Positions 37,181 through 45,640 of a stretch of DNA of 64,000 nt are shown here, in pieces. The position numbers and the translations under genes are program-made. The notes under the pieces were generated by a model. The model had not been told where the DNA came from. It made no database searches and saw only the letters and a program-made list of their open reading frames with translations. This stretch comes from Achromobacter pestifer (GTDB lineage: Bacteria > Pseudomonadota > Gammaproteobacteria > Burkholderiales > Burkholderiaceae_B), in assembly GCF_013267355.1 (NCBI RefSeq), contig NZ_CP053985.1:5270001-5334000 (forward strand). The letters are read 5' to 3'. Each line of letters opens with the position of its first letter. Within the stretch, counting starts at the first letter, position 1.

Positions 37181-37222
37181 TGAATAATGGCGCAACCTTA
37201 CCGTTGCGCTTTAAAGGGTAAC

Positions 37223-37468
37223 TCAGGCAGCCGTGATATTAAGCGCCTGTTTGCCTTTGGGCCCCTGAATAATCTCGAAGGCCACTTTCTGGCCTTCTTT
37301 CAGGGTTTTAAAACCATTCATCTGGATGGACGAAAAATGGGCGAACAGATCTTCACCGCCGTCGTCGGGCGTAATGAAGCCGAACCTCTTTGCATCGTTG
37401 AACCATTTGACGGTGCCCGTCGATTTGGGATTGTCCCCTTGGACGGCGGTTGCGGTCGTATCAGACAT
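37223..37468 (-). CDS. CspA-family cold-shock protein
   Basis: The 81-residue single-domain RNA chaperone contains [11 protein letters not shown], the RNP1-like element KRFGFI, and RNP2-like DLFAHFSSI. The usual RNP1 is KGFGFI, so a Gly is replaced by Arg here. A 14-residue N-terminal extension ([16 protein letters not shown]) precedes the domain. The promoter about 110 bases upstream gives a long leader, as is common for cspA genes with RNA-thermosensor leaders. Confidence 0.93.
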   Translation of the reverse strand: MSDTTATAVQGDNPKSTGTVKWFNDAKRFGFITPDDGGEDLFAHFSSIQMNGFKTLKEGQKVAFEIIQGPKGKQALNITAA

Positions 37469-37559
37469 GCGGACTGCCTCATTGAATCGTATGTTGACGA
37501 AGGGCATCGCGGCCTAGACCCCTGTCCCCCCTCCGGCTTCCTGGCAGATTTTCGGTGCG

Positions 37560-37586
37560 TTGAAAACCCCAGAATGCGTGGATAAT
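37560..37586 (+). promoter_or_regulatory. Candidate clpS promoter
   Basis: TTGAAA (37560-37565), 15 bases, then GATAAT (37581-37586). The spacer is short by one or two bases but both boxes are good. Its -10 coincides with that of the oppositely directed csp promoter. Confidence 0.5.
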
Positions 37587-37611
37587 GCGCCGCTTTTCTT
37601 TGCGGCGTCAA
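37582..37611 (-). promoter_or_regulatory. Candidate cold-shock gene promoter
   Basis: On the minus strand, TTGACG (37606-37611), an 18-base spacer and CATTAT (37582-37587). The spacer contains the dyad GCCGC/GCGGC. It would give a leader of about 105 bases before the cold-shock ATG. Confidence 0.6.
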
Positions 37612-37693
37612 GTATGGAAACTACGCATTTCTACGTGTAATTTTCCGTAAGTTACACGCTAGCCGTCCCCCGTTTAAATAGAATAGCGGCCCT

Positions 37694-38008
37694 ATGAGTT
37701 CTACCTTGGATACCCAGCATGATTTGGCCGTCGAGAAGGCTCCGGCGCGCGCCGCGCCGCCTCCGATGTACCAGGTCCTGCTGCTGAATGACGACTACAC
37801 GCCAATGGAGTTCGTCGTGAAAGTGCTGCAGAAGTTCTTCAATAAGAATCACGAAGAGGCCACGCGGATCATGTTGCAGGTGCATCACGAAGGGCGTGGT
37901 GTATGCGGGGTTTATCCCCGGGACCTCGCCGCCACGCGTATTGCGCAAGTGGCCCAATACGCGCGGGCGCGCCAGCACCCCCTGCAATGCGTGATGGAAC
38001 CCGTCTGA
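37694..38008 (+). CDS. clpS: ATP-dependent Clp protease adaptor protein ClpS
   Basis: ClpS delivers N-degron substrates to ClpAP. The 104-residue protein has a flexible N-terminus (about 24 residues) and the adaptor core: [20 protein letters not shown] with the N-end-rule-binding DDYTPMEF segment, then [20 protein letters not shown]. The length is normal. Its partner clpA lies 7.6 kb downstream because two envelope genes intervene. Confidence 0.97.
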   Translation: MSSTLDTQHDLAVEKAPARAAPPPMYQVLLLNDDYTPMEFVVKVLQKFFNKNHEEATRIMLQVHHEGRGVCGVYPRDLAATRIAQVAQYARARQHPLQCVMEPV

Positions 38009-38167
38009 ACCCCAGAATCAATGCGCCGCCTGTCATGGCGGCGTTGTGTTGTCCGGTTATTTTGACAAGCAGTATCCGCGTACCCGAGAAGCGCGCGGAA
38101 TGATCAGGTCGGCAGCTCCGCCGCAAAGGAGCAGTACGTCTGAATTTGAGTGAGCGGGAGATTTGCC

Positions 38168-41100
38168 GTGAGTGGAAAGATCAGCAAGGCCTGGCTGGCG
38201 ACAGCCGGGGTCGTGGTATTGGCCGGCGCCATTGGCGTGGGCTGGTGGATGGGCAAGGAGCGCCAGTCCGCCACTCCGGCGCCAGCCGTCGTGTCGCAGC
38301 CCGCGACTGCGGGAGGCGGCGATGCCAAACCGGCGTTGCCCGCCAGCGCGGTGGTCGGCGCGGCCGATCCGTTTGCCGCGCTTTCCTGCCAACCGCGCCA
38401 ATACAACGACACGCTGGCCCTGGCTGTGACTTTCACGCAACCGGTGGACGCCAAGGCCGATCTGGACAGTTATCTGCAGGTGACGGACACGGGCTCGGCT
38501 TCCGACAAGGACAGCGAATCGGCCGCCACCAACGGTGACCAGCCCGCCTCGGTACGGCCGGGCGACTCGGCGCCCAAGGGCAAGATCCTCAAGGGCAACT
38601 GGGTGGTGGGCGACAACCCCCGCATGGTCTATTTCCCCTACGTGCAGCCGCAGCGTTCCTACGCGATCTCGGTGCGCGCCGGGCTGCCTGGCGCGGGCGC
38701 CGGCGTCAAGCTGGCGGAAGCGTCGAATTGCGAGGTGAACACGCAGGCCATGCCGCCATCGTTCTATTTCGCCAGCCGCGGCGTGGTGCTGCCGGCCGGC
38801 CAGAATGGCGGCCTGCCCGTGGCCACGGTGAACGTGTCCGAAGTGGACGTGCAGTTCCTGCGCGTATCGCCGGAGCGCGTGCCCGAACTGTTCGACACCG
38901 TGCTGGGCATCGGCCGCAGCACGGGCTCGGGCGAAGAGGAAGACAGCAGCGGCGACGAAGAAGACAACTGGCGCTATTCCGACAATCGCAGCTTGAAGGG
39001 CTCGGTCAGCAATTGGGACCTGGACCGCCTGAATTCGCTGACGACCAGCGTCTATCAAGGCCGCTTCGTCACCGACGACAAGCCCAACCGCCGCCATGTC
39101 ACGTTCCTGCCGGTCGAAGGCGTCAAGGAATTGCAGGAGCCCGGCATCTACATCGCGGTGATGAGCCAGCCCGGCCGTTTCCGCTACGAGTACCAGGTGA
39201 CGTATTTCTACGTCAGCGACATCGGCCTGCACGCGCGCCGCTACAGCGACCGCATCGAGGCCTATTCCGTGTCCCTCAAGAGCGGCACCGCCATCTCGGG
39301 CGCCGTGTTCGAACTGGTGGACGGCGCCGGCAAGTCGCTGGCCAAGGCCGCGGCCGATGGCCAGGGGCATGTCCGCTTTGACGGCAGCTTCGCCAATGCG
39401 CGCGTCATCCGCGCCTCGCGCGACAAGGAAATGACGGTGCTGGCCCTGGGCGAACCCGCCCTGGACCTGTCCGAATTCGACATCGGCGGCCACGTTTCGC
39501 GCCCCAACAACCTGTTCGTCTATGCCGGCCGCAATCTGTACCGCCCCGGCGAAACCTTCAACGTGTCGGTCCTGCCGCGCGATCTGGACGGCCGCATGCT
39601 GGCGCCGTCGCCCCTGACCGCCACCATCAAGCGCCCCGACGGCCGCACGGTGCTGAGCACCCTGTGGCAGCCCAAGAAGGATCTGCCTGGCTACATCGAG
39701 CGCAGCATCGATCTGCCGCTGGACGCGCAGACCGGCACCTGGCTGCTGGAATTGCGCGTGGACCCGGCATCGCGTGCGCCGGACGCGTCCTGGAAGTTCC
39801 AGGTCGAGGAATTCCTGCCCGAACGCATGAAGATGGCGCTGACCTCCGACCAAGAAGTGCTGTCGCCGGAGGAAACGCTGACCGTGGACGTGCAGGGCGA
39901 CTATCTTTACGGCGCGCCCGCGGCCGGCAACCGTCTGCTGTCCAGCTTCCAGGTCAAGCGCGACCGTTTTGCGCTACCGCAGCAATGGCCCGGCTTCATC
40001 TTCGGCGACGTGGCCGACGACGCCCGCCGCCATTTCGAGGAATTGCCCGAAACGGCCCTGGACGACAAGGGCCACGGCCAGCTCGAGGTCGATCCGCGCA
40101 CCGGCGGCACGCGTTCGCCGATGAAGGTGCGGGTGTCGGCCAGCCTGCTGGAATCCGGCGGCCGCCCGGTGGTGCGCTCGATCGAGCGCAGCGTCTGGCC
40201 CGCCGACCGCCTGATCGCCGTGCGTCCGCAGTTCGACGGCGACGTGGCTCGCGAAGGCGCGCCCGCCGGCTTTGAAGTGCTGCGCGTGGACGCGCAGGGC
40301 AAGATCGCGCCGCTGGCGCAGGCGCAGATGCGCCTGTACCGCGAAGATCGCCAGTACTACTGGCGTTTCGACGACCAGCGCGGCTGGAACAGCGGCTACA
40401 CCGAAACCGAGGAATTGCTGGATTCGCGCGAGATCGCGCTGAACGACCGCGCCCAGCTGACCGTGCCCGTGAAGTGGGGCCGCTACCGCCTCGAAATCGC
40501 CGACCCTGAGACGGGCCAGACCCTGCGCTACCGCTTCTATGCGGGCTGGAACGCGCAGGACGCCGATTCCATGGGCAATCGTCCCGACCGCGTGCAGATG
40601 AAGCTCGAAGGCGTGCCGGCCAAGCCCGGCGACACCGTCAAGCTGACCCTGACGCCGCCGCATGACGGCCAGGCGCTGATCACCGTGGAAGGCGATCGCA
40701 TGCTGTGGTCCACCTGGGTGGCCGTGAAAGCGACCGGCACGCAGGTCGAGATTCCGGTCGACAAGAGCTGGAAGCGCCACGACCTGTACATCGCCGCCGC
40801 CGTGTTCCGTCCCGGCAGCGAGGGCGACCGCGTGACGCCGGCGCGCGCGCTGGGCCTGACCTTCCTGCCGATCGCCAGCGCCGACCGCAAGCTGGACGTG
40901 ACGCTGACGGCGCCGCCCAAGGCGGTGCCCGAGACCAAGGCGACCGTGCGCGTCAAGGTCGACGGCGCCCAGGGCAAGCAGGCCACCGTGACCCTGTCGG
41001 CGGTGGACGTGGGCATCTTGAACATCAACCAGTACAAGACCCCCGATCCGCTGGACTACTTCTTCGGCAAGCACCGCTACGCGCCCGAATTGCTGGACAT

Positions 41101-43366
41101 GTACGGCAAGCTGATCGAGAAGATGGACGGCACCAAGGGCAAGCTGAAGTGGGGCGGCGACGCCGCCATGCGCGGCGACAGCAAGAGCCTGCCCAAGAAG
41201 GTCAAGCTGGTGGACCTGTTCTCCGGCGCGGTGACGCTGAACGAGCAGGGCGAGGCGGACATCCCGCTGGACCTGCCCGATTTCAACGGCACGCTGCGCC
41301 TGATGGCCGTGGCCTTCACGCCCGACAACTACGGCAGCACCGACACCGAAATGGTGGTGGCCGCGCCCATCGTCGCCGAGCTGAATACGCCGCGCTTCAT
41401 CACCCCGGGCGACCAGGCCGCGATTGCGCTGGACGTGACCAACCTGAGCGGCGCCGAGCAGAAGGTGACGGTCAAGCTGGAAGCGCTGGACCCGCTGGCC
41501 ATCGTCGACGGCGTCAAGACCGTGACCTTGAAGGACAAGCAGCGCACCACGTTGCGCTTCACCGCCACCACCACCGGTTCCTACGGCCTGGGCCTGATGC
41601 GCCTGACCGTCGACGGGCAGGGCGGCGGCAAGCCCGTGCACATCGTGCGCGAATCCGTGCTGCAGGTGCAACCGGCCTACGCGGCCGAGCGCCAGGTGCG
41701 CCGCCTGCGCCTGAACCCGGGCGAATCCAATTCCCCGCAGGCGTCGTGGGTGGCTTCCTATTACCCGGACTCGACCACGGTCAGCATGACGGTCTCGAAC
41801 CGTCCGCCGATCAACGTCAACCGCCTGGTCGAAGGGCTGCTCAACTACCCCTACGGCTGCACCGAGCAGACCATCAGCGCGACGCTGCCGTGGGTCATGC
41901 TGGATGAGGCCGCGGCCAAGCAGTTCGGCCTCAAGCCGCGCACCAAGGCGGAGCGCGACGCCAAGGTGGCCGGCGCGATCGGCCGCCTGGCGGGCATGCG
42001 CAACGCCGTCGGTTCGTACAACCTGTGGAGCAGCTCGTCCTCGCGCGACGTATGGCTGACGGCCTATGCCGTCGGCTTCATGCAGGACGCCCGCGACAAT
42101 GGTTTCGAAGTGCCCGAGGCATCGCTGGACCGTTCGCGCCAGTGGCTGCTGGAGCAGGTGCAGCAGAGTTCCGGCGCGTTCGGCATCTGGTCGCCCAACC
42201 TGAAGCGCAGCGTCGAATCCGGACGCTACGATTCCGGCGACCTCAGCATCCTGCGCGAAGACCATCGCCGCTTCGCCGGCCTGGCCACTGCCGCGTTGGC
42301 GCTGGCGCGCGACAAGAAGGCGCCGCTGTCCACGGTGCGCCAGCTGTACGACAACTACCAGGAGCGTGCCCGCTCGCCGCTGCCGCTGATCCAGCTGGCG
42401 GCCGCGTTCAAGCTCATGGGCGACGAAGGGCGCATGAAGAGCGCGCTCGAGCAGGCCGTGGTGCGCGAGTACGGCATCAACACCCGCCGCAATTCCAGCT
42501 ACTACGACGAATGGCTGGGCGACTACGGCAGCGGCGTGCGTGACTACGCGCTGGCCTTCGCGATCGCCGACAAGTACGAGCTGCGCCACGAGCGCCTGGA
42601 CAACCTGCTGACGCAGTTGGCCGGCCGCCTGGGCAACCGCTCGTACCTGTCGACGCAGGAGCAGATGTCGCTGTTGCTGGCCGCCCGCGCCCTGGGCGGC
42701 GACAAGGCCACGCCCTGGTCCGCCACGCTGACCGTCAACGGCGTCAGCAAGCCGCTCGCCGGCGGCACCAGCGACCAGACCGTGTCGTTGTCGGCGGCCG
42801 ATCTGGCCGGCGCGCAGCTGCTGAATAGCGGCAACCAGTCCCTGTTCGTCGAATACGACATCCAGGGCAGCCCGACCACCGTGCCCGCGCCGCGCAGCGA
42901 CGTCATCCAGCTCAAGCGCGGCTGGTACCGTCCTGACGGCCGTCCGTGGGATGGCGGCAGCCTGCAGACCGGCGACATGCTGGTGGTGTGGGTGCAGGCC
43001 AGCGCCAACCAGAACATTCCGGATGGTTTGCTGGTGGACCGCGTGCCGGCGGGTTTTGAAGTCGAAAACCTGAACCTGTCGCAAAGCCCCGAGATGCAGG
43101 AATGGACGATCGGCGGACGCCGCGTGGCCGAAGCCATGTCCGATCCCAACATCAAGCACCGCGAGTTCCGCGACGACCGCTATGTGGCCGCGGTGTCGCT
43201 GGGACGCGGCAAGGTGGACGTGTTCTATCTGGTGCGCGTCGTGACGCCGGGCCGCTACGCGGTGCCGTCGACGGTGGCCGAAGACATGTACCGGCCTGAA
43301 ATCCGGGGCGTAGGCGAGCAATGGAGCACGGTAGAGATCCGCGACCGCGGCGCCAAGCGTCCTTGA
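38168..43366 (+). CDS. Bacterial alpha-2-macroglobulin-like protein (YfhM type)
   Basis: At 1732 residues this is a periplasmic protease-trapping protein thought to shield the cell envelope from foreign proteases. GTG at 38168 follows GGGAG and is preferred to a GTG six codons earlier. The N-terminus has one membrane anchor (WLATAGVVVLAGAIGVGWWM) and no lipobox cysteine. Repeated macroglobulin domains fill the first two thirds. A thioester motif GCTEQ is intact (Cys1231, Gln1234), followed by the TISATLPWVMLDE helices of the thioester domain. The next gene, pbpC, overlaps its end by 46 bases, the classical yfhM-pbpC pairing. Confidence 0.94.
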   Translation: MSGKISKAWLATAGVVVLAGAIGVGWWMGKERQSATPAPAVVSQPATAGGGDAKPALPASAVVGAADPFAALSCQPRQYNDTLALAVTFTQPVDAKADLDSYLQVTDTGSASDKDSESAATNGDQPASVRPGDSAPKGKILKGNWVVGDNPRMVYFPYVQPQRSYAISVRAGLPGAGAGVKLAEASNCEVNTQAMPPSFYFASRGVVLPAGQNGGLPVATVNVSEVDVQFLRVSPERVPELFDTVLGIGRSTGSGEEEDSSGDEEDNWRYSDNRSLKGSVSNWDLDRLNSLTTSVYQGRFVTDDKPNRRHVTFLPVEGVKELQEPGIYIAVMSQPGRFRYEYQVTYFYVSDIGLHARRYSDRIEAYSVSLKSGTAISGAVFELVDGAGKSLAKAAADGQGHVRFDGSFANARVIRASRDKEMTVLALGEPALDLSEFDIGGHVSRPNNLFVYAGRNLYRPGETFNVSVLPRDLDGRMLAPSPLTATIKRPDGRTVLSTLWQPKKDLPGYIERSIDLPLDAQTGTWLLELRVDPASRAPDASWKFQVEEFLPERMKMALTSDQEVLSPEETLTVDVQGDYLYGAPAAGNRLLSSFQVKRDRFALPQQWPGFIFGDVADDARRHFEELPETALDDKGHGQLEVDPRTGGTRSPMKVRVSASLLESGGRPVVRSIERSVWPADRLIAVRPQFDGDVAREGAPAGFEVLRVDAQGKIAPLAQAQMRLYREDRQYYWRFDDQRGWNSGYTETEELLDSREIALNDRAQLTVPVKWGRYRLEIADPETGQTLRYRFYAGWNAQDADSMGNRPDRVQMKLEGVPAKPGDTVKLTLTPPHDGQALITVEGDRMLWSTWVAVKATGTQVEIPVDKSWKRHDLYIAAAVFRPGSEGDRVTPARALGLTFLPIASADRKLDVTLTAPPKAVPETKATVRVKVDGAQGKQATVTLSAVDVGILNINQYKTPDPLDYFFGKHRYAPELLDMYGKLIEKMDGTKGKLKWGGDAAMRGDSKSLPKKVKLVDLFSGAVTLNEQGEADIPLDLPDFNGTLRLMAVAFTPDNYGSTDTEMVVAAPIVAELNTPRFITPGDQAAIALDVTNLSGAEQKVTVKLEALDPLAIVDGVKTVTLKDKQRTTLRFTATTTGSYGLGLMRLTVDGQGGGKPVHIVRESVLQVQPAYAAERQVRRLRLNPGESNSPQASWVASYYPDSTTVSMTVSNRPPINVNRLVEGLLNYPYGCTEQTISATLPWVMLDEAAAKQFGLKPRTKAERDAKVAGAIGRLAGMRNAVGSYNLWSSSSSRDVWLTAYAVGFMQDARDNGFEVPEASLDRSRQWLLEQVQQSSGAFGIWSPNLKRSVESGRYDSGDLSILREDHRRFAGLATAALALARDKKAPLSTVRQLYDNYQERARSPLPLIQLAAAFKLMGDEGRMKSALEQAVVREYGINTRRNSSYYDEWLGDYGSGVRDYALAFAIADKYELRHERLDNLLTQLAGRLGNRSYLSTQEQMSLLLAARALGGDKATPWSATLTVNGVSKPLAGGTSDQTVSLSAADLAGAQLLNSGNQSLFVEYDIQGSPTTVPAPRSDVIQLKRGWYRPDGRPWDGGSLQTGDMLVVWVQASANQNIPDGLLVDRVPAGFEVENLNLSQSPEMQEWTIGGRRVAEAMSDPNIKHREFRDDRYVAAVSLGRGKVDVFYLVRVVTPGRYAVPSTVAEDMYRPEIRGVGEQWSTVEIRDRGAKRP

Positions 43367-45585
43367 ACCCCGCCGCCACCCCCGTGGCGGGCGCCTCGCG
43401 CGCCCGCCGCTGGCGGCGGCGAGGAATCTTCGCGGCCAGCGCCTTGTTTGCGCTGGCCGCGTTGTTATTCACGCTGGACCGCCTCTATCCCTTGCCGCCC
43501 GTGGATTCGGGCGGCGCCGCCGTCGTCGTGGCCGCCGACGGCACGCCGCTGCGCAACTATCCCAGCCGCGACGGCATCTGGCGCTATCCGGTCAAGCCCG
43601 GCCAGGTGTCCGAGCGCTATCTGGAAACGCTGCTGACCTACGAGGACCGCTGGTTTTACTGGCATCCGGGCGTCAATCCGGTGGCGATGGCGCGCGCCGG
43701 CTGGCAGTGGGCCACCAACCGCCGCATCGTGTCGGGCGGCTCCACCCTGACCATGCAGGTCGCGCGGCTGATCGATCCGGATCTGGCCGGCAAGCCTTCA
43801 CGCTCGATGTCGGCGAAGCTGCGGCAGGCCTGGCGCGCCATCCAGCTGGAAATGCACTACAGCAAGGACGAGATCCTGTCGCTGTACCTGACCCACGCGC
43901 CCATGGGCGGCATCGTGGAAGGCGTGGAAATGGGCTCGCGCCTGTGGCTGGGCAAGCCGGCGCGCGACCTGAGCCCGGCCGAAGCGGCGATGCTGACGGC
44001 CTTGCCGCAAGCGCCGTCGCGCCTGCGTCCGGACCGCCATCCCGGGGCCGCGCAGGCCGCCCGCGACAAGGTGCTGGACCGCATGGTCGAACTGGGCCGC
44101 TGGACCCCGGCCGAAGTGGCCGACGCCAAGATCGAGAACGTGGTCGCGCCGCCGCTGCGGGCGCGCTGGCTGGCGCCCCTGGCCGCGCAGCGGCTGCTGC
44201 AGGAAGCGGGCAGCCAGCGCACGGCGGGCCGGCGCCCTGGCGAGCGGCCCGCCGTGGTCACGTCCACCCTGGACGCGGACATGCAGGCGGCGGTGGAGCG
44301 CATGTTGCAGGACCGGGTGGACGGCCTGCCGCCCAAGGTGTCGATGGCCGTGTTGGTAATGGACAACGATACGCTGGAGGTCAAGGCCTACGCCGGCTCC
44401 GCCGATTTCTCCGACGAAAGCCGGGCCGCTCACGTGGACATGGTGCGTGGCGTGCGTTCGCCGGGCTCCACGCTCAAGCCGTTCCTGTATGCGCAGGCGC
44501 TCGACGAGGGCCTGATCCACTCCGAAAGCCTGCTGATCGACGCGCCGATGTCGTTCGGCGGCTACGCGCCGGGCAATTTCCAGGCCGCATTCGCCGGCCC
44601 GATCAGCGTGGCGCAGGCCTTGCAGCGCTCGCTCAACGTGCCGGCCGTGGACCTGTTGGACCGCGTCGGGCCCAGCAGTTTCGCCTCGGTCATGCTGGCC
44701 GGCGGGGTGCGGTTACGATTGCCCGCGGGCGCGGAACCGAATTTGAGCTTGATTTTGGGCGGGGGCGGCACCACATTGGAAGAACTGGTGGGCGCTTACC
44801 GGGCCTTGGCCCGTGGTGGCGTCTCCGGGCGGCCCCGTTTGCGGCCGGAGCAGGCGCGGGTCGAGTCCCGTATGATGAGCCCTGGGGCGGCCTGGATCGT
44901 CCGTGACATCCTGGAGAGCGGCGGCCATCCTGACCGGCCGTTCTATCAGTCAGGCAGTCCGGCGCGGCAACTGGCCTGGAAAACCGGGACAAGTTTCGGA
45001 TTCCGGGATGCCTGGGCTGTCGGAGTGACCGACAGGTGGACGATGGGCGTCTGGGTCGGCCGTCCGGACGGTACGCCCAACCCTGGATTTTTCGGCGCCA
45101 ACGTGGCGGCGCCGCTGCTGCAGGATATCGTGGCGGCTTTGCCCGAAGGCGCCCAGCAGGTCCGCGTCAGGCCCGAAACGGTGCAGGCCGCGGTGACATG
45201 CTGGCCACTGGGTTACAAGCTCGGCAGCGTGCCGTCCGGCGAATGTCCGGAGCAGCGCGCGGCCTGGGTGTTGAATGAAACGGCGCCGCCGTCTTTTGCC
45301 GGCTACGCCGACGCCTCGCTTGGACCGTTGCGTCTGGGCGGCGTGGCCAGCGGCTCGGTGCTGCGGCCCGTGCCGGGTGGGCGTGAAGTGGCGCTGGATG
45401 TGGATGTGCAGGGAACAGAAGGCGAAGTATGGTGGATGCTGGACGGGCGCGTGGTTGGCCATGGCGCGTCGGGTCATCCGTTTAAATTAGTGCTGGCCAT
45501 GGACGGCCGATATACGCTTACCGTCATGGATGCGCAAGGCCGCCACGACAGAGTGGTTTTTGAAATCTCTGGCGTTACGCCATGA
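43321..45585 (+). CDS. pbpC: Penicillin-binding protein 1C
   Basis: The 754-residue bifunctional peptidoglycan synthase has a membrane anchor (about residues 35-53), a GT51 glycosyltransferase domain with the catalytic Glu108 in TYEDRWFYWHPG, and a transpeptidase domain with Ser383-x-x-Lys386 in SPGSTLKP and KTGTS at Lys554. The C-terminal 90 residues match the PBP1C-specific domain. Overlap with the alpha-2-macroglobulin gene implies co-translation; the pair is thought to repair the wall and trap proteases after envelope breach. Confidence 0.95.
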   Translation: MEHGRDPRPRRQASLNPAATPVAGASRARRWRRRGIFAASALFALAALLFTLDRLYPLPPVDSGGAAVVVAADGTPLRNYPSRDGIWRYPVKPGQVSERYLETLLTYEDRWFYWHPGVNPVAMARAGWQWATNRRIVSGGSTLTMQVARLIDPDLAGKPSRSMSAKLRQAWRAIQLEMHYSKDEILSLYLTHAPMGGIVEGVEMGSRLWLGKPARDLSPAEAAMLTALPQAPSRLRPDRHPGAAQAARDKVLDRMVELGRWTPAEVADAKIENVVAPPLRARWLAPLAAQRLLQEAGSQRTAGRRPGERPAVVTSTLDADMQAAVERMLQDRVDGLPPKVSMAVLVMDNDTLEVKAYAGSADFSDESRAAHVDMVRGVRSPGSTLKPFLYAQALDEGLIHSESLLIDAPMSFGGYAPGNFQAAFAGPISVAQALQRSLNVPAVDLLDRVGPSSFASVMLAGGVRLRLPAGAEPNLSLILGGGGTTLEELVGAYRALARGGVSGRPRLRPEQARVESRMMSPGAAWIVRDILESGGHPDRPFYQSGSPARQLAWKTGTSFGFRDAWAVGVTDRWTMGVWVGRPDGTPNPGFFGANVAAPLLQDIVAALPEGAQQVRVRPETVQAAVTCWPLGYKLGSVPSGECPEQRAAWVLNETAPPSFAGYADASLGPLRLGGVASGSVLRPVPGGREVALDVDVQGTEGEVWWMLDGRVVGHGASGHPFKLVLAMDGRYTLTVMDAQGRHDRVVFEISGVTP

Positions 45586-45640
45586 TCGGCATAGAATATG
45601 AATCGTGTATTTGCCCGCTTCGATGCGTTACGGAGGAAGC

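Noticed and set aside
39974..43321. Long minus-strand open frame (1115 codons) opposite the alpha-2-macroglobulin gene
   Set aside because: The translation is His/Arg/Gly/Gln-rich low-complexity sequence, typical of antisense frames in high-GC genes; the opposite frame has clear domains and a thioester motif.
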